A stretch of 64,000 bases of DNA from Viola odorata. Taxonomy: Eukaryota; Streptophyta; Magnoliopsida; Malpighiales; Violaceae. Every line of letters starts with the position of its first letter. Position 1 is the first letter of the stretch. The DNA is taken from NCBI GenBank assembly GCA_963691705.1, contig OY829544.1:34865917-34929916 (forward strand), in the 5' to 3' direction. Both the position numbers and the translations under genes were made by a program. Of the stretch, positions 34,301 to 45,469 are shown piece by piece. The notes beneath the pieces are model-generated. The model was not told where the DNA came from. It saw nothing but the letters and a program-made list of their open reading frames with translations, and ran no database searches.

Positions 34301-34756
34301 ATGGCTGACTCGTATTTTTTGTACACTGTTGCCCGTGACTCTCCCCAGACTCCTCCGACTTCACCGGACTCCGACCATCCTCCATGGAGGCCTACCAAGT
34401 GCCTTACCAAACGCCGGGGTCGCAAGAATCCAAAGAAAACAAAGAAGAAGGCCTTTAAATCCTTCTTTGTCGGTTATGAGCCTCACTACTTCGCACTACA
34501 GAAGGGTGATGAAGCGCCACCGTCTGCCCCTCCTCCTCCTCTAGAGAGAGAGGCTTTTACTCAGAACACTGATTCAAGGCCAACAGCCTCTACCATTGAA
34601 GAGGGTTCCCCTGCTAGTTATGTAGAGAGGGTTGCCCTCGCGACAAAGCTTGTGCCCAAACCTGCTGAGTATTTCTTTTCCTATAACAATGGATTACCGT
34701 CGTCCCCGGAGGACTATGATTACTGCTATGACATGGACTGGGCTGACGAGGATTGA
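34301..34756 (+). CDS. Antisense gene G3 of element B, 151 aa, unknown family
   Basis: Intact single-exon frame and the best-preserved gene of the cassette. It has the same build as G3 of A': TPPTSPDS, WRPTKCLTKR, a strongly basic stretch (about 34420-34455, KKTKKKAFK), FFVGYEPHYF, a Pro/Ser-rich linker with EAFT....RP.ASTIEE, and the acidic end EDYDYCYDMDWADED. An ORF open in both copies of an element pair whose gag-pol is full of stops suggests either recent selection or luck on a short target. Start chosen at the Met matching A'; the longer upstream frame from 34058 is not conserved. Confidence 0.72.
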   Translation: MADSYFLYTVARDSPQTPPTSPDSDHPPWRPTKCLTKRRGRKNPKKTKKKAFKSFFVGYEPHYFALQKGDEAPPSAPPPPLEREAFTQNTDSRPTASTIEEGSPASYVERVALATKLVPKPAEYFFSYNNGLPSSPEDYDYCYDMDWADED

Positions 34757-35251
34757 CGATGTCGTGTTTGTGGTAGATGTCGCTGACTCTTTAAATAAAG
34801 GAATAAAAATAGTATTTTGCTTTTTCTTCTTTACTTCTGCATTGTGCCGTCTCATGGGGTAACTGACGCTGACCAGCCAGTTATTGCTTCACACGACCAT
34901 CTTTTTTGACTTCGTGCAATTCACGACCCTTGCTTTGTGAGGTTCGAGGCGAGTGCTTGACTTTAAGTTTCCTGTCAGAACTTTTCCACGTGTTGCATTT
35001 ATGTTACACGTGTCCTGCTGCGATGGGCTGCCTGGTCGTCTGGTTTTCAGCCATCTTTCTTAAAAGGAAATTCGTTCCTTCTTTCTACTCTTTCGCTCTT
35101 CTTATAAATTTCACATCTCTCTTCGTTTTTTCATTCGCTCCGAGGAAATTCTCTCGCTCGTATCCAAACGATCCGCCTATTAACTTTGCTCTTCTTTTTC
35201 AAAGTATTCTGCTCGATCTTGCTTTGATTTTCCTTTTGCTACTTATCTGTC

Positions 35252-37419
35252 ATGCTTCACACAAGATCTCAGTCCGGCTCTCTGGTTATTCCTATGGCAG
35301 TCTCTCGAGATCCTGAAATCGAAAACACCCATGGCATCTTTACCTGCCCCACTGTTCTGCATCTCGAATTAGAAAGCAATGGTATTACTTTCCCTAGGGA
35401 TCACTGTCCTTCTATTCCTACTAGCACTATGAGTCTCCATAGCAAGCTTTGGGGGACTCGTAGGATGCTTTATTTTAAGATGTTTCAATATGGGTTCTGC
35501 CTCCCTGTTCATACCACACTAGAGAACGTACTGCGTGAGTATGGGCTTAACCCTGCGCAGATCACCCCTTCCTCGTGGAGTGGCATCTACGCTTTCCTCC
35601 GCGCTTGCGAGTTGAAAGGCATTCTTGTTCCCTCTGTCACTTTGTTTCGCAAGTTTTTGACTCTAGTCTGTCGCAACGGCTTTGTTGATATTACCCCAAG
35701 GTGGGGTGATGCCTTAGTCGGGCCTTTTTGGCAAAGATTTCAAGGATTTGAGGAGAGCGTCGAAGACTGGAAGAGCGGTTTCTTCGTTGTCGAATTACCC
35801 TCTCGTCTGTGGCACTCTGGTTTCAACCTAGATGTTGTTGATTGGGTGAAGCCAGTAGTTCTATCTAGGGAAGAATTAGGCCAGGTCAACGCCTTGCTGG
35901 AGATGGAGTCGTCCTTCCAGATCCGAAACTTAGCTTTGTGTAGGCCTTTATCTGAGTGTACCATAGGTGAGTTTTTGGGTTTGGTCATTATCTTACTTAT
36001 CCCTTGCTTACTAACATAGCTTCTCGCAGGGAATACTGTCGCCCGTCCACTTCCAAAGGGTGACGCTCCTCCCAAGATTATTCCGCCTCCGGCGTCGACT
36101 CCTTCTACTTCTGCTGGGGCCCCAACTGACCACTGCATGCCCATAAAGAAAAGGGCTTCAAAACGGCCCTTTCGAGGGAGTGCTGTACTTCTACCCGCGC
36201 TTCTCGCTTCGTGGAGAATTGGTTGCCAACTCGGAAAAGGGGGTCCGGCTCTGGTTCGCCAATAATTGAGACAAAGATATTTTCTTACGGGGCCGAGGCT
36301 ATGGAGGACATGGATACAGAGCTGAGTCTTCGCCCAGCCTCCGCAGCTTAGCGAAAGAGGCTGAGGGAGGAGAGTGAGACTCGGGTGGCGAAGATGGCCG
36401 CTCGGCCTACCCCTACCCCAGTGACAACCCCTTTCGCTCCTCGCGTTGCCGCTTCACCTGGTGCCACTGGAGAAGTTGCCGCGCCGCCAGGCAACACTTC
36501 CTCGACTCCGAGGTCGTCTCCTCCCAACGGGGTTCCCGCATCTGCAATGATATCGCCATCGGTGGCGGACTCCACTCCAGTCATGGAGCCTCCCCATTCG
36601 CCCATTGGTTCCTGTATCCCTGACGTGGTGGCACCAGTTCAAGGTGCTACTGGTTCTTTTTGCTTTCCCCCAAAGTCTCCTTGCCCGTTGTTCCTTACTT
36701 CCATTCGAGATACCGGTGGTTCAATCGATAGTTCTGCCCCTTCCTTTGTTGCTGATCTTTCCCCTGACGGGTCCCTCGGGGCCCCTTCCCATCAACTAGA
36801 TTTGTCGAAATTTGGGGCTGACAGGTTCCGTGCCTTGGGTGTATCAGACCCCTTGTCGCGAGACCAGCCCATGGCTATCTTGGCCTACGAGATGTTCCGC
36901 GTCCCTGAGGATGAGAATAGGTTACTACAGCTTCCTCCTGAGGTTCAGCGTGCGCGCGTTATGAATAACTACCTTGCCATCTTTCGGGAACTTCATTACT
37001 TTATCAAGGCCCACAGCGAGCAGTTCCAAGATCCTGTTACCTTGGCATAAGTGGAAGAGTTGACGCGGCTCCAGAAACGTACCCAAGCCGTGCTGCGCGA
37101 GTGCCGTGTTGACCTTGCTCGGGAGAGGTCTAGAGGAAAAGCCAAGGTGGAAGCTTTGGAGGCTAAGCTGGTGGCTGCCGAGAAGAAGAATTCTCTTCTT
37201 CACGAAGAGATATCGTCTCACGATGCTGATTTGGCGAAGGCTTCGTCGAAGGTGACTTGGTGGAAGAAGAAGGTCGTACGAGCCTTTACTACTGGGTTCG
37301 CGGATCAGTGTCGCGGTAGGGCTTTTGATCCTGCTGAAGTTGCCGAGTATGCCTCCGCGAAAATGAAAGAGATTGATGAGAGCCAAGAAGGCTTCTTTTC
37401 CTCCGAAGATGAGTGTTGA
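35252..37419 (+). pseudogene. Antisense gene G2 of element B (Transposase_28-like, coiled coil)
   Basis: Exon 1 is 35252-35966 and open. The intron is 35967-36029 (GTGAGT...TTCTCGCAG, with a CTAAC branch-like site near 36010). Exon 2 runs from 36030 to TGA 37417-37419. Exon 1 has YGFCLPVH, NPAQITPSSW and ITPRWGDA motifs and keeps the FWQRF...ELPSRLW region. Exon 2 is Pro/Ala/Ser-rich, has one or more frameshifts between about 36130 and 36385, then reads cleanly through LQLPPEV to a Lys/Glu coiled coil (RERSRGKAKVEALEAK, WWKKKV). A TAA at 37048-37050 sits at the same aligned codon as the TAG in A', 27 residues before the RERS.GKAK motif. TATAAATT at 35103-35110 is a likely promoter. Confidence 0.65.
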
Positions 37420-37749
37420 GACGACACCCATGTGAGGCCCCTTCGATGCCGGTTGATTGAGGTGTCGCTTTACTATCTGTTCCGCTGTTATACTATTTTT
37501 TCTATTTGGACTTTGATGTAGCCTCCTTGGTTTGTAATAACTAATAAATCTTGTGTACTTGGCCAAATAATACATGTACCTTGGCGGTGTCACCTTCTTG
37601 TTGAGTTTACTTATCACTTGTCTGCTTGTACTATGTGTTACACTTTTTGCATATTGCGGCGCTGTAACTTGCCTTCTCTTTCGTTGGACCTGACTCCACT
37701 TTTCAGAGCATTTAATGCTCTGACTTCTTATGTTGGTACAAAAGAGATA
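37420..37749 (+). other. 3' flank of G2 in element B
   Basis: AT-rich sequence with AATAAAT at about 37541. It ends at the GTCAT target site of element E. No gene is seen. Confidence 0.4.
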
Positions 37750-37754
37750 GTCAT

Positions 37755-38216
37755 TGATAACAATTGATATACCCCCCCTAGGGTATTTTAGTCCAGACAA
37801 GGGGTATGTCATCTTCAGCTACTGTAGGGCCCGCCTGGTCTCTTGCAAGTCCTGCTACCGGGGGGTGGTCGACGTCAGCGGGGGGGCCCATCCAGCACGA
37901 TATGGCGCTTATTCCCACACCCGGTATGCCATAAGTATTGACATCCCAAGACAGCACTCCCTACCAAATCTCCTATAAATACCCCCTCCTAGGTAGAAAA
38001 GGGAGAGGACTCTCTCTCTCTCTCTACTCTCTCTCACTACTACTCCTACCTACCCCTTATATTTCGCTACTTATACTGACTTGATCGTCGGAGTATCTGC
38101 GCCGGGGACCCCCTCCGGCGCCCTGCAGGTGTAGCGGCGGTGAGGACCACCCCCTCAGAGGTGAAGATCGCCAAGATTCCTCCTACCCCGGGTACAATCC
38201 AATCCGATTATTATCA
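37755..38216 (+). repeat. 5' LTR of element E
   Basis: It has the TGGTCGACGTCAGCG plus G-run core at 37866-37886, a TATAAATA box at 37974-37981, then a CT microsatellite (38007-38035). Confidence 0.88.
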
Positions 38217-38236
38217 AATGGTGCTTTCGTTGAGAG
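38217..38236 (+). other. Primer binding site of element E
   Basis: AATGGTGCTTTCGTTGAGAG follows the LTR. B has AATGGTGCTTTCATTGAGAG. I cannot name the tRNA. Confidence 0.7.
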
Positions 38237-41200
38237 CATTCAGATCATCAAGTGAGTTCCTTGAGATCTGGAGGCTCTCCTCTCCATATTCACATTTATT
38301 AATCTACATAGCTGCTGCTAGTTTTTCGGGTTATGGTTCATTATAGGATTTAAGTCCTTTTTGGATCCGAGGATATTAATTCACATGGCAAGTTTACTGT
38401 TGTGCACTGAGGAGATCAGATCTGGAAAAAGATGATTCAAATTTTTGCTCATATTTAATGATCTCAGCCTATACCAATAACCTATGGTTATATGTTCAAA
38501 AGAAAGATCAGATCTGGAAAAGAAAGAAAAAGAGGGAGAGAAATCATGGCTATTATCGTTGTATTTCACGAACCTATGGCATTATCATCAATTTTATGAG
38601 GTCTTCGTCAAGATCAAGATCTCTGCCAAGGATCTTTTACTTCTGGAAAATGGGTTTTGAACTTAGAGGCCCATCATCATCATCTCCTCGACTTCAGGCG
38701 GCCAATCATCATCAAGTCTAAGCTTATTTTCAATCTTAAAGCAACAGTCATCACTGCCGCACCTTTAATTATCCATCACCACCTCATCTTTTCTCGATCA
38801 CGGCCATCATCGTCTGCACACGGTTGAAGGGTAAGGATATGTTGCTATGGCCATCATCATTAATTTTGATCGCTAACGTGTGCAAGGAAAGAGAAGAAAA
38901 AGGAGAACGTGCAGAGAGATGGCCAAAGGAATTAAACAAGGGAAATAAACAAATTAATTTGGATTGCCATAGAATATTGGGTGTGAAACTTTACTGTGCG
39001 GGGTCCACTTCAGCCATGTCCAGTGATTTTTAGGCTGATGCGTGTCCTGGACAGCTGTACCCTTTGGTATTCAAGCGATGTAAACGTTTGTCTACCGCAG
39101 TAATAAGTGATAAGCGACCAAGCAGTCAACCACAAGAGCGATAGCGACTGATCAGGAGCGGAGGACAGAAGAAATAATAGGAAAGGAACCTAACGGCACG
39201 TCATTATCTGTGCCTTTTCCGCATCAGATAGCGGGTTCGATATCCCATTACCGTTGGGTTATCATGGATTCCAGGAGAAGAAGAAAAGTGGCACCAACGG
39301 TTGCATTCCGCAGTAGGGCAGCTGGGAAGCTGTTTTGAGCGATAGAAATGAATTAACTTGGACAATTATCGTCACCAGATCTGACAAGAATAATGATTGT
39401 GGTGCTGTTAGAGAGTTGCTTGATTGCGTAAGGAATTCAGTAGCACCTTCAGCAAGCTGACGCTAGCAGGAAAGTATAGTAACAGTAGGCGCACACGTTA
39501 TTGGAAACGAAATTATCAGCAGCGTTAGCAAAAGAGAGTAGCAGGCCACGTCAACCGAAGGATAAAGAAAGTCAACGCGTCAGGCATCTTCCAAATTAAC
39601 GCGTTAAGCGTCCAGCGACCTAACGCTATCACTTTGTTAAAAGACCTCTACGGCAACAACTTGCAGATAACGCCCATAAAACGTATGGGGTTCACCTAAC
39701 ACTAACGACAGCAGTAATGGCACCTAACGGGAAAACAAAACAAAGAAGGAAGCAAGCAAACGGGAAAGGAAAGGGCGAACAGTGGCTGATGCCAATTAAT
39801 TATGACAATTCATATGATATCTAGAAAGCGTCGACAGTACTTCTGCGTGAACATTAGCGCCTGGCTTCCGCGTGAATAGTGCTTCCACGTCAACAGTAGC
39901 TTCCGTGTGAACATTACCTCGGAATAGCAAAGTGAGAAAGCAGTATCAGGATTGGAGAAAACGTATTTCTGGCCAGATTTATCGGGTTTCGCGAGGAAAA
40001 TCGTATCTTTTTCATATGCGCTCAGAATTCTGCGTATAGCAGCTCGATTTGAAGGCAATTTGACGGGCTACAATTATTGTCAAGGCATCTCAGCGAGATA
40101 TTGACGTTAACTGGGCGTTATTGTGATTCGAAATCTGGGTTTAAGATTCGTGATTCCAGCTATATCGGGTTTCACGGAAAAAATCATATCTTATTCATAC
40201 GTGTTCGGAATTTTCTGGATAATAGCTCGATTTGAAGATAGTTTAAAGGTCTATACATCTCATGAAGACATCTGAGTGAGATATCGACGTTTGGCAGACA
40301 CGATTGAGCCTCAAAGTGACGCCACTGATTGCAGCCTAGTCCAGCTTTATATCTGGTTATTTATCTGTCGTCAGTTTTCCTCTATGACGACGGTGTGTGA
40401 AATAAATGATAATTTAGAATATTATCTGGCGGGTGAATATCTACCCCGTATGAATATTGATATGACTTATCGGGTGAATATCTACCCCGTTTGAAGAGCC
40501 CTCGTAATATCATGTCGACATCCTCTTATCATCAAAAGGGTCTCCAACGATATGTCATTCTCCTTCGTAAAGGCAAGGAGTGGAGCGGGAATTAAACAAC
40601 GGCCGAGTTCCTTGTTTATTCCCCTAAGGTATCGCTATTACCTTTAAGGTTATCATTTTCCCCTTACCTCTATTTCTAACATTCTTAGAGGAAGCTAACC
40701 GAAGTTAGCAAACTCTGTTAGTGTATTCGTGCAGCTAACAGTGCAGGTACTCAAGTGGAGTACAGATTGAAATCCTAGGGAACGTGAAAGCGTGCAATAT
40801 TGCGGGTAGCTACGGCATAAAACCGCACAATTTGTAGGTGGCCTATAGTGTAAAGCCGCGACAATATTGCAGGTAGCTCCGAGCAGCGTAAAATCACGTC
40901 AATATTGCAGGTAGCTATGGCGTAAAACCGCACAAATTGTAGGTAGCTTATGGGGTAAAGCCGCGTCAATATTGCAGGCGGCTTACAGCCAAGCTGGATC
41001 CAACGAGCTTGGATAAAAAAAGGCGACATCAATGACACCCCGATATGTGCTGGTGAAAGCCTCTAAGGGTAACTAGTACTTGTCATTACATATTATTTTT
41101 ACTAACCTGGCAAGACAACACTTGAGAACGTGCAGGAAAGTCGATGAAATATCGAAGCCGTGAAGAGACTAACGCCCACAAAGGCAGCGAGATTACGCAA

Positions 41201-41689
41201 GAATTTATTACTGCCTACGGGGTATCTCTTGGCATTAGTGATGGAATACATCCTTAGTGATGAGAGCGATGGTACACCATCTTATCTGCGATATCCCCTT
41301 CCCGGTGCTGAAATGTGCATGTTTAGTCATATCGCGATATCAAGAGGAATACTTTATTATTATCTGCCCATGATTTGGCTGACTACATGGTGATCTCGTG
41401 ATGACACCATCTTCATCAGCAAGCTATGACATTGCAGCGTTGTCTGTTCGGGTTTATCGCCAGCGTTATAAGGTCTGGTCCACCGTTGGCGTTATCAGTT
41501 CTGGTTTATGACCAACGTCATTGCTACAATATCGCCACTACCTATCTGGTCGTCACCTCCTCCGTTATGAGAGTCAGAGAAACTCAAAAATCCTCATGAG
41601 TTGGCCGCGTCGTGAAGGAAATAGCACTCCTCTAGAAGCCGAGAATGAAGCCCTTGGTAAACACTCGGGCTCGTTTTCAGTTGGGCTTA
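38237..41689 (+). other. Non-coding interior of element E
   Basis: No coding frame is convincing. It holds a CTTCCGYGTGAAYA repeat (39838-39920), a ~75-bp direct repeat (39977 and 40161, sharing TCGGGTTTC and AATCRTATCTT, AGCTCGATTTGAAG), five ~40-44-bp units around CAATATTGCAGGTAGCT (40795-40985), and the block (41653-41689) shared with A' before the 3' LTR. Confidence 0.65.
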
Positions 41690-42145
41690 TGATAACAATT
41701 GATATACCCCCCAGGGTATTTTAGTCCAGACAGGGGGTATGTCATCTTCAGCTACTGTAGGGCCCGCCTGGCCTCTTGCAAGTCCTGCTACCGGGGGGTG
41801 GTCGACGTCAGCGGGGGGGCCCATCCAGCACGATATGGCGCTTATTCCCACACCCGGTACGCCATAAGTATTGACATCCCAAGACAGCACTCCCTACCAA
41901 ATCTCCTATAAATACCCCCTCCTAGGTAGAAAAGGGAGAGGACTCTCTCTCTCTACTCTCTCTCACTACTACTCCTACCTACCCCTTATATTTCGCTACT
42001 TATACTGACTTGATCGTCGGAGTATCTGCGCCGGGGACCCCCTCCGGCGCCCTGCAGGTGTAGCAGCGGCGAGGACCACCCCCTCAGAGGTGAAGATCGC
42101 CAAGATTCCTCCTACCCCGGGTACAATCCAATCCGATTATTATCA
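41690..42145 (+). repeat. 3' LTR of element E
   Basis: Nearly identical to the 5' LTR. It ends TTATCA followed by the GTCAT duplication. Confidence 0.88.
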
Positions 42146-42476
42146 GTCATGATGCTCTAAGCACACGTGTCCTCAGAGGGAAGCGCTAGGGGAATGGTGA
42201 GGCTAGAAGCGTCTTTTCACTGGCCTGGGACTGTACCCGTTTCCTGCGTCCCTTGTTTTTGACACGTCACACGTAATGATCGCTTGACCTGTCGTTTCAC
42301 TTGAGCCTTAGGGTTATAAAACCCATCTCATATTTCTTTCTCATCTTTTGCTGCTTCTTTCCCTAAGAAAAGAACATAACTTCTCTTCCTCTCGTTGCGA
42401 TCCGTCGCCACCTGGGTGCCCTAACCTTCTTTCCCAAAAAGGTACCTTCTACTCTTCCCTTAGCTTAACCTTATTC

Positions 42477-44817
42477 ATGGCTCGTAATCGTCGTTATTCC
42501 CAACCCCAATCTACTGGGGAAGGAGATATTCAGAATACCGTCTCCACCATTGCTTCCACCGCCGTTCTTCGGCGGCGGTTGCGAAATTATAATGCCAACC
42601 TTCATCATTTGGATGGGTATTCCACTGAAATTACCCCTAAGTCGCTTCGTCTCAACAGCGAGCTGCCTGGCAATCATAGGATTCTTTATGCAAAAATGTT
42701 TAATTACGGTTTTTGACTCCCTCTGGATCCTTTGATTGCAGAATTGTTTTCTGAATTTGATTTGAATGCTGCCCAGTTAAGCCTGAATGCTTACTGTGGC
42801 ATTTATGCCTTTATAGCTCTTTGTAGACATGTAGGGATTGAATCCCCCTCTCTGTTACTGCTTCGATCCCTATTTCAACTGTATAACCATAGTAATGGTG
42901 TCATAGCGATATCGTCTCGCTATGACGATGACTCACTAAGACACTTCACCTGGAAATTATTACATCTTGAATCCTCTGTTGACGCCTAGAAGAAGGGTTT
43001 TTTTATCGTCACTTTGCCTGAGCCTTTGTGGCGAAGTGGGTTTAATTTGAGCATTAGGGACGGTGCCTGGGGTGGGAGGCCGCACCTAGGACCAGTTGAG
43101 CAAGGTTGGTTGGACAAATTGCTCAACCTGACAGGGATTACTGGTGTTCATACTCGCGAGCTTGCGTGTCGGGGCGACATCCGACGCTGTATCCAAAGTG
43201 AGCACCCTCCATTTCATTCGTTCTTCCCTGTTGGTACTAACTCTAACATTTTTCTCTTATTCTTGCAGATCCTCCAGCCGGGTGGAAGCCCGAGTGTATC
43301 AAGAAACGAGAAAAAAGAGCTCAGCGGAGAAGGGAAAAAGAGGCTCTTGTCGCTGCTACTGCTGGTGTCGCTGCTAATGTTGCGCACCCGTCCACCTCTG
43401 CGCCTGAGTCTTCTTCTCGTCCTCAAGCGGAAGTTACTGCCGCTTCGGCCACTGAGCTAATTTCTTCCACAAGTGCGGACCCTACTCAAGCGTCATCTTC
43501 TCGACCTCCAGCTGCCAAGAGGAGGAGAAGGACTATCCGTATCCGCGTCATCGCTCCTACTCGCCCTTCTATTCCGGTTTCCGAGGTTGTTCTTGCAAAT
43601 TCTTGTAAATTTATTATTCCATTTACTTGCCTCTTTATTCTTCTTATTTTTTCTCCGTAGGGTACCGCTGTTGTTTCTTCTACTGCTCCTTCTTCCGACG
43701 GTATGGACCTGACGCATATTCTTGGTCCTAAGAGGCCGCGCCTCGGCGAGGATGCCCCTTCATCGGATGGTCTTGCTGCCGATCAGGAAAGGCAGGAAGG
43801 TGTCGCTGGTACTGGCCCTTTGCCAGGCGATCAAGCCTTTGAGCTGCCGGGGAATAGGGTTGCCTCCGCGCCCTTTCCTCAATATCCTTCTTCTTTTGCC
43901 GCGTCATCTCCTCCTCCTAGCCATCTACTGGGCTTCATAGGCGACCTATCAGAGAGCGACTTTCCTCCCTTCCAGGTCGCTGGTTTTGGTCTTGACATAG
44001 GAGCATCCTCTCATTCCCCTCCGTCTCCTCCTAACCTACGGCCACTCAAACAATCTCTCCTTCCCTTGCGTCTGTTGAGACTCCCCGTTTGGTGGCTGAC
44101 TTGAGTACTATAATTTCTGGCGGGGCCGCCACCCACCAAGTCGACTTAAGCAATATTCGTCAACGCAGGTTCCCAGTGTTAGGGGGCGACAGCTCTTTAG
44201 CGACATCTGCTTACTTGGCGGTGCATATGCTTTCGCTTGAGGAGGAGGAGCGAGCTTTCCTTTCTCATCCCCACGGGGACCAACTGCAGCGGATACGTAC
44301 TCAACTATTCTCTACTCTTCAAGATTTCCATTACTGGTCAAATGATGTGACGAAGCGAGTGAGCTCTCTCAGCTCTTCCTCCGAGGAATGGCACGACACT
44401 AACCGTCAGCTTTTGGAGGAAATTAACAGGAACCAAGAGGAGCTGGGGAGGAATCGAGAAGAGTTGAGGAAATATGCCGAAGAGCGGCAGAATATGGAAG
44501 CCAACCTGGCGGCTGTGAGGGGAGAGTTAGAGGAGGCTAGGGGGCGTGAAGCCACGAAGGATTCCGACCTGCAAGCAGAACGAGGTCGAAATGTCGCGCT
44601 TGTGGAGGAAACGGCGGACAAGTGCAAGTGGTTCTCGGAACAGACTGCGGGCATCATGGCCGACTGCTTTATTGAGCGCTATGGCCGAGATAAGTTTGAT
44701 GTCGCTGCTATCATTCAGCTCTTCAAAAACAAGTCAGGGGGCCTTACGGAGGATGGCTACTACCAGGCGAAGAGGCCACGCGGGAGCGAGGAGGACGGCA
44801 GCCTGCCAGGGCCATAG
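42477..44817 (+). pseudogene. Antisense gene G1 of element B (Transposase_28-like, coiled coil)
   Basis: Three exons: 42477-43197, 43269-43585 and 43661-44817. Introns are GTGAGC...TTGCAG and GTTGTT...CCGTAG, with the same phases as in A'. Exon 1 holds GF.LPLDPL, AQLSLNAY and ISSRYDDDS motifs, with stops at 42714 (Cys position in A') and 42987 (Trp position). Exon 2 is basic (AAKRRRRTIRIR). Exon 3 is Pro/Ser-rich, has a frameshift near 44050, then a long Glu/Arg coiled coil (about 44340-44640) and a conserved end (DGYYQAKR). TATAAAAC at about 42315 is a likely promoter. It is convergent with pol of B. Confidence 0.7.
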
Positions 44818-45469
44818 ATTTTCTTGTTTTTTCTTTTCATCCGTTGGGTGTCCTCCCTTTTTGCTCTTTTGTGTTTCAAGGCTTTTGGCTTATACAAGCC
44901 TCCGCTCTTGTTTGAACGACGTACATATTTTTGCCGTAACTTTACTTTACCGATGTTCTTTCTTAATTTGTTGTTGTTTATTCACAGACTTGTAACCAAT
45001 ATTGATAGAGTGATGTCGCACGCACATTCGAGCCTTCTTCGTAGGGCCATAACATGTAGTGTTCAAAGTGGTATCCCGCTTTTCTCCTCTTCGTGAGGGC
45101 CCGTGCGGTCAAACAGAGCTGACGTTCTTAATCATCTCGAACTGTGTTTAGGATAACAACATGACCATCATTCGGTCGGGATACTCTGCCTTTCCATGGC
45201 ATCATTACTTTCTCGGGTGCTTTGCCACCTCGATGCTTTGCCAACTTTCCTGCACATTTTCACTTATTGTTTATGTTAGTAGCGACATATGACAAAGGGT
45301 CTTAATTACCTTGGGGTGTTGCCGCATATCCTCCAAGCTCACTTGGCGTGATCCCCCCGAGATGTCGCTCGTGTCACATACTCATCCAGCCATCTTCACC
45401 GGGTTTGTTCCTTCCGGTTACTTGCTGGGGTATCGTGACTCCTCATATTTCCTCAATTGGCCGGGAAGT
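44818..45469 (+). other. 3' flank of G1 in element B
   Basis: Nothing recognised apart from T-rich sequence after the stop. Confidence 0.4.

Larger units (their letters stand above)
37755..42145 (+). mobile_element. Non-autonomous Tat-type LTR element E, complete
   Basis: Two LTRs (37755-38216 and 41690-42145) flank 3.47 kb without gag or pol. The TSD GTCAT is at 37750-37754 and 42146-42150. The PBS TGGTGCTTTCGTTGAGAG is the same type as in B. LTR ends (TGATAAC...TTATCA) and the block before the 3' LTR match A', so it probably moves with Tat proteins supplied by relatives. LTRs differ by about five transitions and two small indels. Confidence 0.9.
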
